Source: Natronococcus occultus SP4
Lineage (GTDB): Archaea; Halobacteriota; Halobacteria; Halobacteriales; Natrialbaceae
DNA: 64,000 nucleotides
Assembly (NCBI RefSeq): GCF_000328685.1
Contig: NC_019974.1
Coordinates: 2,037,001-2,101,000 of the forward strand
Direction of reading: 5' to 3'
The notes beneath the pieces were generated by a model. The model was not told the origin of the DNA and did not search any database. It worked only from the letters and a program-made list of their open reading frames with translations. Positions 47,658 through 57,748 of this stretch are shown in pieces. Made by a program: the position numbers and the translations under genes. The first letter of the stretch is position 1. Each line of letters opens with the position of its first letter.

Positions 47658-49073
47658 ATGGACGAGCCGTCGCCTGAGGGGACCAACGTCGAAGGTGAGT
47701 CGCCACGGGTCGAGCCGACGGTCGAGACGGAGGAGGCGACGATCACCGACGACGCCGAGCTCGAGCGAACGCTCGGGCTCTCGGGCGGACTGGCGATCGG
47801 TATCGGGACGATGATCGGCGCGGGAATCTTCGTCTTCCCGGGGCTCGCGGCCGGACGGGCCGGGCCCGCCGCGGCGGCCTCGTTCGCCATCGGGGCGGTC
47901 GTCGCCCTGCTGGTCGCGCTACCGGCCTCGGAGCTCGCAACGGCGATGCCGAAAAGCGGCGGGGGGTACTACTTCATCTCCCGCGGACTCGGGACCCTTC
48001 CCGGGGCCGTCGTCGGGCTCTCGCTGTGGTTCGGACTGGTGTTCGCGACGGCGTTCTATCTCGTCGGCTTTGGCTACTACGCCGTCGACACGCTCGCGGA
48101 GCTCGGCGTCACGGTCGGCGGGGGGCTCGTCATTCCGCTAGCGCTGCTGTTCGGCGCGGGGTTTACCGTGTTGAACGTGACGGGAACGGAAAACGCGGCG
48201 AAGCTCCAGAACGGGATCGTCGCACTGCTGTTGTCGATCCTCGTCGTGTTTCTGGGCTACGGCGGGCTCGACGCGGCGGGACTCATCGGCGAACCGACCG
48301 CACCCGAACAGTTCGCGCCGTTCGGGGCCGTCCCCGTGATGACGACGGCCGCACTGGTCTTTACCTCGTATCTCGGCTTCGCCCAGGTGGCGACCGTCGC
48401 CGGAGAGATGAAGGATCCCGGACGAAACCTGCCGCTGGCGATGGTCGGCTCGGTGCTGATCGTCGGCGTGTTGTACGTGGCGACGATCTTCGTCGCGACG
48501 AGCGCGTTCGGGAGCGAACAGCTCTCACAGTTCGGCGAGACCGCGATGGTCGAGGTGGGTCGTCACTACCTCGGCGCCGCCGGCGCGTTCGCGATCGTCT
48601 TCGGCGGGCTGCTCGCGACGATGTCCAGCGCCAACGCGTCGATCCTGAGCACGTCGCGGGCCATCTACGCCGTCTCGCGGGACGCCCTGTTACCCCAGGG
48701 CGCGAGCCGGATCAACCTCCGGTACGGAACCCCACACGTCGCGCTGGGGATGGCCGGCGGGCCGATCCTGGTCCTGACCGCGACCGGACGCGTCGAACTG
48801 CTGGCGGAGGTCGCCTCGTTTCTCCATCTCATCATGTACGGGCTGATCTGCGTCGCGCTGATCGCGCTGCGCCGGAACGAGCCGGAGTGGTACGACCCCG
48901 ACTTCCGCGTGCCGGGCTACCCCGTCGTGCCGGCGCTCGGCGCGATCGCCAGCTTCGCGCTGATCGGGTTCATGCAGCCCGCCTCGCAGCTCGTCGGCGT
49001 CGGAATCATGATCGCGACCGCGGGCTGGTACTACTACTACGCCCGCGACATCGACCTGAAAGGAAAGCTATGA
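47658..49073 (+). CDS. APC superfamily amino acid transporter
   Basis: 471 aa, about twelve membrane helices. [18 protein letters not shown] is the helix-1 substrate signature. [15 protein letters not shown] and [16 protein letters not shown] are typical of APC permeases. An acidic N-terminal tail of about 35 residues precedes helix 1. The stop overlaps the next UspA gene (ATGA), a common haloarchaeal APC-UspA unit. Substrate unknown. Confidence 0.92.
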   Translation: MDEPSPEGTNVEGESPRVEPTVETEEATITDDAELERTLGLSGGLAIGIGTMIGAGIFVFPGLAAGRAGPAAAASFAIGAVVALLVALPASELATAMPKSGGGYYFISRGLGTLPGAVVGLSLWFGLVFATAFYLVGFGYYAVDTLAELGVTVGGGLVIPLALLFGAGFTVLNVTGTENAAKLQNGIVALLLSILVVFLGYGGLDAAGLIGEPTAPEQFAPFGAVPVMTTAALVFTSYLGFAQVATVAGEMKDPGRNLPLAMVGSVLIVGVLYVATIFVATSAFGSEQLSQFGETAMVEVGRHYLGAAGAFAIVFGGLLATMSSANASILSTSRAIYAVSRDALLPQGASRINLRYGTPHVALGMAGGPILVLTATGRVELLAEVASFLHLIMYGLICVALIALRRNEPEWYDPDFRVPGYPVVPALGAIASFALIGFMQPASQLVGVGIMIATAGWYYYYARDIDLKGKL

Positions 49074-49777
49074 CACGCGTACTCGTTCCGCTGGCGATAC
49101 TGAAGCGAGAATCGGTCTCGGCCGGGTTAACGGCGCTGCTCGAGCCGACGAACGTCACGGTGCTTGGCTACCACGAGCTTCCCGAACAGACGCCGGCCGA
49201 CCAGGCCCGCGACCAGTACGGAGCGCGCGCGACCGACGCGCTCGAGGACCTCGCGGCGGAGTTCGGATCGGCCACGGGGACTGCCGACCACCGTCTCGTG
49301 TTCACGCACGACCGAAAGCAGACGTTCGATCGCGTCGCCAGGGAAACGAACGCGGACGCGTACGCGATCCCGGGCGCGACGGGACCGATCGATCGACTGC
49401 TCGTAGCGCTGACCGGCGACGTCGCCGTCGAGCGGATCGTCTCCGTTGTCGCCGAGCTGGTCGGCGACCGCGATATCGGCGTCACGCTCTTTCTGGCGAC
49501 CGACGACGAGGACGCGGGTCGCGAGCTGCTCGCGGCCTCGAAGGTCCCGCTGGTCGACCGGGGGATCGACGTGGAGACCGAACTCGCCGTCGACGAACTC
49601 GCCCTCGAGGCGCTCGTCGACGCGGCGGTCGGCCACGACGCCGTCGTGATGGGCGAACGGGCGCCCTCGCTGCTGACGCTCGTCTTCGGCGAGGACGCCG
49701 AGCGCGTCGCGGCCGAGTCGGTCGGTCCGGTGCTCGTCGTCCGAAACGTCGAGAACGCGTCGGCAGACGAGGGGTGA
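49070..49777 (+). CDS. UspA-like protein cotranslated with the amino acid transporter
   Basis: 235 aa, larger than a single UspA domain. N-terminal [17 protein letters not shown] and the C-terminal [37 protein letters not shown] loop match tandem UspA halves. The stretch [18 protein letters not shown] is shared with the protein at 49820-50569. Probably a regulatory partner of the transporter encoded just upstream. Confidence 0.85.
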   Translation: MTRVLVPLAILKRESVSAGLTALLEPTNVTVLGYHELPEQTPADQARDQYGARATDALEDLAAEFGSATGTADHRLVFTHDRKQTFDRVARETNADAYAIPGATGPIDRLLVALTGDVAVERIVSVVAELVGDRDIGVTLFLATDDEDAGRELLAASKVPLVDRGIDVETELAVDELALEALVDAAVGHDAVVMGERAPSLLTLVFGEDAERVAAESVGPVLVVRNVENASADEG

Positions 49778-49819
49778 CCGAGCCCTGCGCGGCGACGCGA
49801 CGGACGGGAGCGCCCACGG

Positions 49820-50569
49820 TCAGGAGTCGGTCGCGTCCGCGTCGTCCTCGAGGTACTCCCCGCGAATCACGAGCACCGGGTCGACGGTCCCTCTGGCCAG
49901 CTTCTTCGCCCGATCCCGGAAGATGTACCGGCGGAGCGACGGCCGACTCTCGCCGACGACGAGCAGGTCGTGGTCGGCCGCGGCTTCGAGGATCGCCTGC
50001 GTCGGCGAGCCGTCGACGACGATCGAAGTGTCGATCCGGTCGCGGTCGACGCCGGTGGCGACGAGTTCGTCGACGGCGGCCCCGAGGAGTTCCGTTCGGC
50101 GGTTCCGTTCGTCCTCGTCGGGGGCGACGTGGAACAGCGTCACCTCGAGGTCGGTGTCCGCGAGCACCGCGCCCAGAAACCGGGCGATGTACTCGAGGTT
50201 GACGTCGCCCCGAACCGCGACAAGCACCCGCTCGAGCACCGGGGCGGGGTTGAGCAACAGGATCGCGTCGCAGTCGGTCTCGACGGCGACGCGCTCGAAG
50301 GTCTTCAACCGATCGTGCGTGAAGACGACCCGGGACGAGACGTCGAGACAGCCGGCGTCCTCGAAGACGGTATGCAGCTCGTCGAGTTCGGCCCGGACGC
50401 GCGAGCCGTACTGGTCACGGGCCTGATCGGTACCGGTCTGTTCGGGTAGTTCGCGGTAGCCGAGCAGGACGACCGGCACCGACGCGAGCACGTCGATCAC
50501 CGTCCGCGGAACGCTCTCACCGCCGAGGACGTCGATCGGAACGAGCACGCTGTTGTCGGGTGCAGGCAT
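49820..50569 (-). CDS. UspA-like protein, paralogue of its neighbour
   Basis: 249 aa. SVLVPIDVLGGESVPRTV at the start, [18 protein letters not shown] as in the adjacent protein, and HDLLVVGESRPSLRRYIFRDRAKKLARGTVDPVLVIRGE near the end. Convergent with its paralogue. No transporter adjoins this copy, so it may act on another target. Confidence 0.85.
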   Translation of the reverse strand: MPAPDNSVLVPIDVLGGESVPRTVIDVLASVPVVLLGYRELPEQTGTDQARDQYGSRVRAELDELHTVFEDAGCLDVSSRVVFTHDRLKTFERVAVETDCDAILLLNPAPVLERVLVAVRGDVNLEYIARFLGAVLADTDLEVTLFHVAPDEDERNRRTELLGAAVDELVATGVDRDRIDTSIVVDGSPTQAILEAAADHDLLVVGESRPSLRRYIFRDRAKKLARGTVDPVLVIRGEYLEDDADATDS

Positions 50570-50674
50570 GGGGCTGTGATAGCATACGCCAGTGGCCCTC
50601 ATAGACCTCCGTAACGACGGTCGTGACAGTCATCGGGACTCACACCGATCAGTTCCACCGCGGATCCCGCAGGG

Positions 50675-50679
50675 TTTTT
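50675..50679 (+). promoter_or_regulatory. T-rich core promoter of mutS
   Basis: TTTTT within AGGGTTTTTGC, ending 25 nt before the ATG at 50704. This supports that ATG over the in-frame ATG at 50683, which lies only 4 nt after the T-run. Confidence 0.45.
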
Positions 50680-50703
50680 GCGATGGAACGCCAGGCTCCG
50701 CCT

Positions 50704-53358
50704 ATGACAGAGGCGACGGGGATCGTCGGGGAGTTTCTCTCGCTCAAGGAGGAAACGGACGCCGACCTGCTGACGATGCAGTGTGGGGACTTCTACGAGT
50801 TCTTCGCCGAGGACGCCGAGATCGTCGCCGACGAGTTAGAGCTGAAGGTGTCTCAGAAGTCTTCCCACGGCTCGTCGTACCCGATGGCGGGCGTTCCCGT
50901 CGACGACCTGACGCCCTACCTGAAGGCCCTGGTCGAGCGCGGCTACCGGGTCGCCGTCGCCGACCAGTACGAGACCGACTCCGGCCACGCCCGCGAGATC
51001 GTTCGCGTGGTCACCCCCGGGACCCTGCTCGAGACCAGCGACGCCGACGCCCAGTACCTGGCCGCGGTCGTCGCCGACTCGAGCGCTCGCGGCGACGATC
51101 CAGGGTACGGCCTCGCGTTCGCCGACGTGACTACCGGTCGATTCCTCGTCGCTGAAGCCGACGACGCCGACGAGGCGCTGACTGAGCTGTACCGGTTCGA
51201 CCCCGTCGAGGTGTTGCCGGGCCCCGAGGTCCGAGCCGACGACGACCTGCTCGGGCAGGTTCGCGAGCGCCTCGAGGCGACGCTTACCCTCCACGAAACC
51301 GAGTCGTTCGCGCCCAGACGGGCGGACCACGCCGTCCGCGAGCAGTTCGGCGACGGCACCGTCGACCGCCTCGGCGTCGACGAGCCCGCCGTCGCCGCCG
51401 CGGGCGCCGTACTCGACTACGTCGAGGAGACCGGCGCCGGCGTGCTCGCCTCGATGACCCGCATCCAGGCCCACCGCGGCGACGACCACGTCACCCTGGA
51501 CGCGACCACCCAGCGTAACCTCGAGCTCACCGAGACGATGCAGGGCGACCGCGAGGGCTCGCTGTTCGCGACGATCGACCACACCGCGACCAGCGCCGGT
51601 GGTCGGCTGCTCAAGGAGTGGCTCCAGCGTCCCCGGCGATCGCTCGCGGACCTCAAGCGCCGCCAGGAGAGCGTCGCCGCGCTGTCGACGGCCGCACTGG
51701 CCCGCGACGAGATTCAGGACGTCCTCGGCGAGGCCTACGACCTGGCCAGACTCGCCTCGAAGGCGAGCCACGGCAGCGCCGACGCGCGGGACCTGGTGGC
51801 GGTCCGGGAGACGCTTTCGGTACTACCCGCGGTCGCCGACGCCGTCACCTCGAACCCCGACCTGGCCGACTCGCCGCTGGCCGACGTCCTCGAGCGTCCG
51901 GACCGCGAGGACGCCCGCGAGCTGCGCGCCGAGCTCGAGGACGCGATCGCCGAGGACCCGCCGTCGACGGTGACCCAGGGCGAGCTGTTCCGGCAGGGGT
52001 ACGACGACGAGCTCGACGAGGTAATCGAGCGCCACGAGAAAGTCCGGGAGTGGCTCGACACGCTCGCCGACCGGGAGAAACGCCAGCACGGCCTGAGTCA
52101 CGTGACCGTCGACCGGAACAAGACCGACGGCTACTACATCCAGGTGGGGAAGTCCGCGGCCGACGGGGTTCCCGACCACTACGAGCAGATCAAGACGCTG
52201 AAGAACTCCAAACGGTTCACGACCGACGAGCTGGAGGAGAAGGAACGCGACGTGTTGCGCCTCGAGGAGCGCCGCGGCGAACTCGAGTATGAGCTGTTCG
52301 AGGAGCTCCGCGAGGACGTCGCCGAGAGGGCCGAACTCCTGCAGGACGTCGGCCGGGCGCTGGCGACCGTCGACGCGCTGGCGAGCCTGGCGACCCACGC
52401 CGCGGAGAACCGCTGGATCAAACCCGAGCTCCGCCGGGACGATCGCCTCGAGATCGAGCAGGGCCGCCACCCCGTCGTCGAGCAGACGACCGAGTTCGTC
52501 CCCAACGACGTCCGCCTGGACGGGGATCGGGACTTCCTCGTCGTCACCGGACCCAACATGTCCGGGAAGTCGACCTACATGCGCCAGGTCGCCGCGATCG
52601 TGCTGCTGGCCCAGATCGGGAGCTTCGTCCCCGCGAAAGACGCGGAGATCGGGCTGGTCGACGGCATCTTCACCCGCGTCGGGGCGCTCGACGAGCTCGC
52701 GCAGGGACGGTCGACCTTTATGGTCGAGATGAGCGAGCTCTCGAACATCCTCCACACCGCGACCGAGGAGTCGCTCGTGATCTTGGACGAGGTCGGCCGG
52801 GGGACCGCGACCTACGACGGGATCTCGATCGCCTGGGCCGCCACGGAGTACCTCCACAACGAAGTGCGGGCGAAGACGCTGTTTGCGACCCACTACCACG
52901 AGCTGACCGGGCTCGCCGAGAAGCTCCCGCGGGTAGCCAACGTCCATATCGCGGCCGACGAACGCGACGGCGAGGTCACCTTCCTGCGGACGGTTCGAGA
53001 CGGGCCCACGGATCGTAGCTACGGGATCCACGTCGCCGATCTGGCGGGCGTTCCCGACCCCGTCGTCGGCCGCTCGCGGGAGGTCTTAGAGCGCCTGCGC
53101 GAGGAGAAGGCCATCGAGGCAAAGGGAGGGACGTCGAACGAGCCCGTCCAGACGGTGTTCGACGTCTCGAGCGGGCAGTTCCGCGGCCCCGCGAACGCGG
53201 ACGGCGGCGCGCGACCGACGGACGCCGATCCGGAGCCGTCGCTCGACCCCGAAACCGAACGCGTCCTCGAGGATCTCGCGGACGTCGACGTCAACGAGAC
53301 CCCGCCCGTCGAACTGCTCTCGAAGGTCCGGGAGTGGCAACGGCGCCTCGAGGAGTAG
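50704..53358 (+). CDS. mutS: DNA mismatch repair protein MutS
   Basis: 884 aa. The mismatch-wedge motif Phe-X-Glu is in MQCGDFYEFF. ATPase: Walker A GPNMSGKSTYMRQ, Walker B LVILDEVGRGTATYDG, with HYHELT. The C-terminal 80 residues are acidic and low complexity before a final helix-turn-helix-like end (ELLSKVREWQRRLEE). With mutL 1.7 kb downstream it forms a MutS/MutL repair pair. No mutH is expected in archaea. Confidence 0.97.
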   Translation: MTEATGIVGEFLSLKEETDADLLTMQCGDFYEFFAEDAEIVADELELKVSQKSSHGSSYPMAGVPVDDLTPYLKALVERGYRVAVADQYETDSGHAREIVRVVTPGTLLETSDADAQYLAAVVADSSARGDDPGYGLAFADVTTGRFLVAEADDADEALTELYRFDPVEVLPGPEVRADDDLLGQVRERLEATLTLHETESFAPRRADHAVREQFGDGTVDRLGVDEPAVAAAGAVLDYVEETGAGVLASMTRIQAHRGDDHVTLDATTQRNLELTETMQGDREGSLFATIDHTATSAGGRLLKEWLQRPRRSLADLKRRQESVAALSTAALARDEIQDVLGEAYDLARLASKASHGSADARDLVAVRETLSVLPAVADAVTSNPDLADSPLADVLERPDREDARELRAELEDAIAEDPPSTVTQGELFRQGYDDELDEVIERHEKVREWLDTLADREKRQHGLSHVTVDRNKTDGYYIQVGKSAADGVPDHYEQIKTLKNSKRFTTDELEEKERDVLRLEERRGELEYELFEELREDVAERAELLQDVGRALATVDALASLATHAAENRWIKPELRRDDRLEIEQGRHPVVEQTTEFVPNDVRLDGDRDFLVVTGPNMSGKSTYMRQVAAIVLLAQIGSFVPAKDAEIGLVDGIFTRVGALDELAQGRSTFMVEMSELSNILHTATEESLVILDEVGRGTATYDGISIAWAATEYLHNEVRAKTLFATHYHELTGLAEKLPRVANVHIAADERDGEVTFLRTVRDGPTDRSYGIHVADLAGVPDPVVGRSREVLERLREEKAIEAKGGTSNEPVQTVFDVSSGQFRGPANADGGARPTDADPEPSLDPETERVLEDLADVDVNETPPVELLSKVREWQRRLEE

Positions 53359-53509
53359 ACGGCGGCGACCGCGTCCTCGCCGGTTCTCGAGTAGTTCATC
53401 GTCGGTTGTACTTATCTCCGATTTAACTAGTAGTATCACACCATAATCAGAGATATTGAAATACATTTATTAGCTACTATATCCACGATAATGGTAGGAG
53501 GTGGAACGG

Positions 53510-53917
53510 GTGTTACGAGATCTGCTGATAGTCGACGACAATCCGGCTGACGTCCGGTACACGGAGGAGATGCTGAAGGAAGCGGGGGTAAAGAGCGACC
53601 GACACGTCGTGGGTGATGGGGTCGAAGCGTTGCGGTTTCTCCGCCGGCGCGGCGAGTACGCCGACGCGCCGCGTCCGGATCTGGTCCTGCTCGACTGGTA
53701 CCTGCCGCGGAAAGACGGCCGGGAGGTGCTGGCCGAACTGCGAGCCGACGAGCGACTCGCCGGCGTTCCCGTCGTCGTGATGACCGGCTCGCGGCTCGAG
53801 GTGGAATCGCTCCGGACCGAATCGGGCGGGGCGGACGCGTACACCGTCAAGCCGATCGAGCCCGACGAGTTACGGCGGTTCGCCGAACGGCTGGGTGGCG
53901 CCCGGCGGCTCGCGTAG
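53510..53917 (+). CDS. Stand-alone response regulator receiver protein
   Basis: 135 aa. Receiver domain: LLIVDDNPADVRYTEEML (acidic pocket), phosphoacceptor Asp in LVLLDWYLPRKDG, Thr in VVVMTGS and Lys in YTVKPIEP. No output domain, like Rcp1/CheY-type proteins. GTG at 53510 is chosen because GGAGGTG (53497-53503) sits 6 nt upstream; another GTG overlaps that site. The region before it (53400-53500) is AT-rich. No kinase gene nearby. Confidence 0.88.
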   Translation: MLRDLLIVDDNPADVRYTEEMLKEAGVKSDRHVVGDGVEALRFLRRRGEYADAPRPDLVLLDWYLPRKDGREVLAELRADERLAGVPVVVMTGSRLEVESLRTESGGADAYTVKPIEPDELRRFAERLGGARRLA

Positions 53918-54139
53918 CGGTGCGGACGACACGCGAACGGCCTCTGTTATGTCCGACTCATCGCCGTGGTCCCGGTTCGGGTCGTCGGCGTGGTGACCGC
54001 CGACCACGATGTTGATCGACGCGCCGACGAGCAAGACCAGGGCGTTTCCGGAGAGCCAGACGAGCAACAGCAGTATCGAAAGGAACGCGGCGCAGGCGAT
54101 GCTGCCGGCCATGAGCGTCACGTTGTACTCGCGGATCAC
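53870..54139 (-). CDS. Small membrane protein
   Basis: 89 aa, GTG start, with two hydrophobic helices (MAGSIACAAFLSILLLLVWL, ALVLLVGASINIVVGG) and a polar tail (DDPNRDHGDESD). GTATAAAAAG at 54176-54185 lies upstream at promoter spacing. The 3' end overlaps the receiver gene tail by 48 bp on the opposite strand. No family recognised. Confidence 0.6.
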   Translation of the reverse strand: MIREYNVTLMAGSIACAAFLSILLLLVWLSGNALVLLVGASINIVVGGHHADDPNRDHGDESDITEAVRVSSAPLREPPGATQPFGEPP

Positions 54140-54175
54140 GCTCGCGACCGCTCGAACGGCAGTCGCGATTCGCCG

Positions 54176-54185
54176 CTTTTTATAC
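54176..54185 (-). promoter_or_regulatory. TATA box for the small membrane protein
   Basis: GTATAAAAAG on the minus strand, 37 bp before the GTG at 54139, a strong archaeal TATA match. Confidence 0.5.
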
Positions 54186-54267
54186 CGGACGTACGATGGT
54201 CGAAAGGAAACGGACGAAGCCGGAAGCTGCGGCCGTGCGCTCGTCGCGTCCGCACCGTATCGGAGCG

Positions 54268-54961
54268 CTACAGCAACAACAAGAGTGCGGCGTAGCCGAC
54301 GGAACCGACGGCGAACGCCCAGAAGCGACTCTCCTGGGTCCGGGGAAGTTCGTCCTTGATCGCGTTGAAAACGATCCCGCCGGTCAGCAGACCGAGCAGG
54401 ATCGTAAACGCCGCGTCGCCGATCGTGTACGCCGCGCCGAGACCCGCGCCAAGCACTACCGCGGCCGCGAGGACCCACCGGCCGACCCGCTGATACGCTT
54501 CGCGGTGGTGGTACTCCATCGCTGCGTCGTTTCCGAACAGGTGCAGCGCCATCGCGACCGCAAACAGCGCGGTGCTCTCGGTCCCCGTCTCCCCCTGCAC
54601 CAGCACGTAGCCGATAAACGCGTTGTGAAGTACCTCGGGGACAAGCCCCGAGGCACTCTCGCTGTATCTCTGTAGAACAGCGCCAGCCCGACGAACGCGA
54701 GCCCGTAGATGTGGTGGTCGGCGAGCGAACCGACGAGGACGTCGACGTCCTCGAGGCCCTCTCGTCGACCGTCGAGCTCCGGAAAGAGATGGAGGACGGC
54801 GTAACGATCGAAACCCCGCCAGCGGCCGAGAGGAGCTCCTGTCGGGAGCGACCGCTCGAGAGCGGCAACTCGTCGGGAAGGAGATGCACCGCCGCGACCG
54901 CGGCTACGAGCGCCGCGGCGAGAAACGCGTCGCCGTCGACGAGAGCGGGAGGGAGGGACAT
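54268..54961 (-). pseudogene. Multispanning membrane protein gene, broken by a frameshift and a 47-bp hairpin element
   Basis: Begins MSLPPALVDGDAFLAAALVAAVAAVHLLPDEL. Near 54803 one base appears to be missing (GVSIVT... versus the expected VYAVLHLFPELDG). The second frame runs to ADHHIYGLAFVGLALFY, where the 47-bp element enters (54625-54671). The third part continues NAFIGYVLVQGETG to the stop, with helices and His-rich loops (DAAMEYHHREAYQRVG). Deleting the element joins LFY to NAF perfectly. Family not recognised; a metal-transporter-like fold is possible. Confidence 0.83.
54625..54671 (-). mobile_element. 47-bp minimal IS200/IS605-like hairpin element
   Basis: Minus-strand reading: after TTCTAC it starts AGAGATACAGC, then GAGTG, a CCTCGGGG/CCCCGAGG hairpin, and ends TACTTCAC. 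The hairpin and end are nearly identical to the two elements at 45.6 and 46.2 kb, while the first 13 bases differ. Deletion rejoins TTCTAC with AACGCG and restores the membrane-protein frame. Confidence 0.78.
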
Positions 54962-55104
54962 CCGTTCGACCGTTCGACGCGTGGCGTGCTCGTTCTTTCG
55001 CCGGCGTCCTCGGTGGGGGACGCGTAAGACCTAACCAGCCGCTCTGGCTACGAGGTATCGATGCCCGTCGAGAGCGAGCGGTCTTCCGAGCGCACCCACC
55101 CACC

Positions 55105-57324
55105 ATGAGCGAGGACACGACAACCCCCAACGACACCGCGATTCGCCAGCTCGACGACGACACCGTCGCCCGGATCGCCGCCGGCGAGGTCGTCGAACGA
55201 CCCGCCAGCGCCGTCAAGGAGCTCGTCGAGAACAGCCTCGACGCCGGCGCCGATAGCGTCGACGTCACCGTCGAGGACGGCGGGACCGAGCTGATCAGGG
55301 TCGCCGACGACGGCAGCGGGATGAGCGAGGCCGACCTCCGGGCCGCGGTTCGCCAGCACACCACGAGCAAGATCGCCGGACTCGAGGACCTCGAGTCCGG
55401 CGTCGCCACGCTTGGCTTCCGCGGCGAGGCCTTACACACCATCGGCTCAGTCGCGAAGCTGACCATCCGGAGCCGTCCGCAGGGGGGCGACGGTGTCGGC
55501 ACCGAACTCGTCTACGAGGGCGGCGACGTCGTCTCGGTCGAGCCAACGGGCTGTCCCGCAGGAACCGTCGTCGAGGTCGCGGAGCTCTTCTACAACACCC
55601 CCGCGCGCCGGAAGTTCCTCAAGACGACCGCGACCGAGTTCGCCCACGTCAACCGGGTCGTGACCCGCTACGCGCTCGCGAACCCCGACGTCGCGGTCTC
55701 GCTGACCCACGACGGCCGCGAGGTGTTCGCGACGACCGGGCAGGGCGACCTGCAGGCGGCCGTCCTCTCGGTGTACGGCCGCGAGGTCGCCTCGGCGATG
55801 CTCCCCGTCGAGGCCGAGGACGACGAGCTTCCCGTGGGCCCCGTCGAGTCGATCACCGGGCTCGTCTCCCACCCCGAGACGAACCGCTCGAGCCGCGAGT
55901 ACCTCGCGACCTACGTCAACGGACGGGCGGTCTCGGCCGACGCCGTCCGCGAGGGGATCATGGGTGCCTACGGCACCCAGCTCGGCGGGGATCGCTACCC
56001 GTTCGTCGCACTCTTCCTGGAGGTCCCGGGCGAGGCCGTCGACGTCAACGTCCACCCCCGCAAGCGGGAGGTGCGGTTCGACGACGACGACGCCGTACGC
56101 AGACAGGTCGACGCGGCCGTCGAGTCGGCGCTGCTCGAGCAGGGGCTGTTGCGCTCGGGTGCGCCCCGAGGACGGTCGGCGCCGGAGGAGGCGCGCCTCG
56201 ATCCAGGTGGGAAGCAGGGATCGACTGGCCGACCCGGGGCCGCAGACTCGCCCACCGAGGCGGGAGCGTCGACGGACTCCCGAGGACGGACGACCGATCC
56301 GGGTTCCGAGACGGAGCGACCGGAGCCCGGCGACGCCGGAGCGGAACCGGGGTCGGAGTCCTCGGAACCGGACAGTGCCGGGCCGGAGCCCGAGCCAACA
56401 CCGTCGAGCGACGAGTCGACCCCCCGAGCCGAGGAGCGCGACGCCGACGCCGTTTCGGAGTCGAGCGCGGACGCTTCCCGCGAGGATCGCGGCCTCGGAG
56501 GACAGGCCGTGTCCGACGACGGAGCGAGCCCCGGCTCGGCCGCGGACGCTCCCGGAACGGCTCCGGATCGAGGCAACGACACGGCGGGATCCGAGGACGA
56601 CGACGCTCCAAGCGTCGCGTCCGAGGCACACGACGACCGCGACCGTCGGTTCTCGGGCCCCACCGAGCAGCGGACGCTGGCGGGCGAGGCCGCAAACGGC
56701 GACGCCACCGAGTTCGAGACGCTGCCCGCGTTGCGGGTGCTTGGCCAGTACACCGACACCTACCTCGTCTGTGAGGCGACCGACGGACTCGTTCTCATCG
56801 ACCAGCACGCCGCCGACGAGCGGGTCAACTACGAGCGCCTGCGGGAGGCTTTCGCCGACGACCCCGCCGCCCAGTCGCTGGCCTCGGCCGTCGAGCTCGA
56901 GCTCACCGCCACGGAGGCCGAGGCCTTCGAGAGCTACCGCGAGGCCCTCGCTCGACTCGGCTTTCACGCGAACCGCGTCGACGACCGCACCGTCGCCGTG
57001 ACGACCGTCCCTGCCGTCCTCGAGGAGACCCTCGAACCGGAGCGGTTGCGGGACGTCCTCACGTCGTTCGTCGAGGGCGACCGCGAGGCCGGGGCGGAGA
57101 CGATCGACGCGCTGGCCGACGAGTTCCTCGGCGATCTGGCGTGTTACCCCTCGATCACCGGCAACACCTCGCTGACGGAGGGGTCGGTCGTCGACCTGCT
57201 CCGGGCGCTCGACGACTGCGAGAACCCCTACAGCTGCCCCCACGGCCGACCCGTGATCGTCCGCCTCGAGGACGGCGAAATCGAGGAGCGGTTCGAGCGG
57301 GACTACCCCGGCCACCACGGGTAA
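55105..57324 (+). CDS. mutL: DNA mismatch repair protein MutL
   Basis: 739 aa. GHKL ATPase motifs: VKELVENSLDAGAD, VADDGSGM and LGFRGEALHTIG. The C-terminal endonuclease motif DQHA-X2-E-X4-E is present in LIDQHAADERVNYE, so this MutL can nick DNA itself. Between residues about 350 and 530 lies an unusually long, Pro/Ser/Glu/Asp-rich disordered linker without conserved motifs. Divergent from the pseudogene at 54268-54961. Confidence 0.97.
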   Translation: MSEDTTTPNDTAIRQLDDDTVARIAAGEVVERPASAVKELVENSLDAGADSVDVTVEDGGTELIRVADDGSGMSEADLRAAVRQHTTSKIAGLEDLESGVATLGFRGEALHTIGSVAKLTIRSRPQGGDGVGTELVYEGGDVVSVEPTGCPAGTVVEVAELFYNTPARRKFLKTTATEFAHVNRVVTRYALANPDVAVSLTHDGREVFATTGQGDLQAAVLSVYGREVASAMLPVEAEDDELPVGPVESITGLVSHPETNRSSREYLATYVNGRAVSADAVREGIMGAYGTQLGGDRYPFVALFLEVPGEAVDVNVHPRKREVRFDDDDAVRRQVDAAVESALLEQGLLRSGAPRGRSAPEEARLDPGGKQGSTGRPGAADSPTEAGASTDSRGRTTDPGSETERPEPGDAGAEPGSESSEPDSAGPEPEPTPSSDESTPRAEERDADAVSESSADASREDRGLGGQAVSDDGASPGSAADAPGTAPDRGNDTAGSEDDDAPSVASEAHDDRDRRFSGPTEQRTLAGEAANGDATEFETLPALRVLGQYTDTYLVCEATDGLVLIDQHAADERVNYERLREAFADDPAAQSLASAVELELTATEAEAFESYREALARLGFHANRVDDRTVAVTTVPAVLEETLEPERLRDVLTSFVEGDREAGAETIDALADEFLGDLACYPSITGNTSLTEGSVVDLLRALDDCENPYSCPHGRPVIVRLEDGEIEERFERDYPGHHG

Positions 57325-57424
57325 CGGCGTTCGCTATCGTTCTCCGTCGCTCTGCGGAGATTCCCTTCGAACGGCTCGGTCTCTCGCGTATCGAGGACGG
57401 CGTCGTCCGTTCCGGGCAGAAAGC

Positions 57425-57432
57425 ATTTATAG
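57425..57432 (+). promoter_or_regulatory. TATA box of a small membrane protein gene
   Basis: ATTTATAG ends 29 nt before the ATG at 57462 in a short AT-rich tract. Confidence 0.5.
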
Positions 57433-57461
57433 GATAGAAATAAAATCACTATTGTTGAAAG

Positions 57462-57596
57462 ATGAGTGTGGTACTCATAGCCGTCGGGTGGCTGGTGGTG
57501 CTCTGCCTGTACCTCGGGTTCTTTATCGGTATGGGTGTCCCCGAACGCGATCGTCGGGAGTCCGACCTTGCGTCACAGCGCCGCGGCTCACGGTAG
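57462..57596 (+). CDS. 44-residue single-span membrane protein
   Basis: MSVVLIAVGWLVVLCLYLGF then FIGMGVPERDRRESDLASQ and RRGSR: one helix with the charged tail inside. A clear TATA precedes the ATG. Too short for most gene callers. Function unknown. Confidence 0.6.
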   Translation: MSVVLIAVGWLVVLCLYLGFFIGMGVPERDRRESDLASQRRGSR

Positions 57597-57748
57597 CGCT
57601 GGGACGCGTCTCGAACGCCCCAAAAGAGGGGGCGATCTCACGACACACCATTTCCAAAATTTAGCTCTCAACGTCGATAGTTTATCCCCTCTCGATCACC
57701 GGTTCCATAACGACTACATTACTAATCGTTATCGGCTTTAATGTAGAT

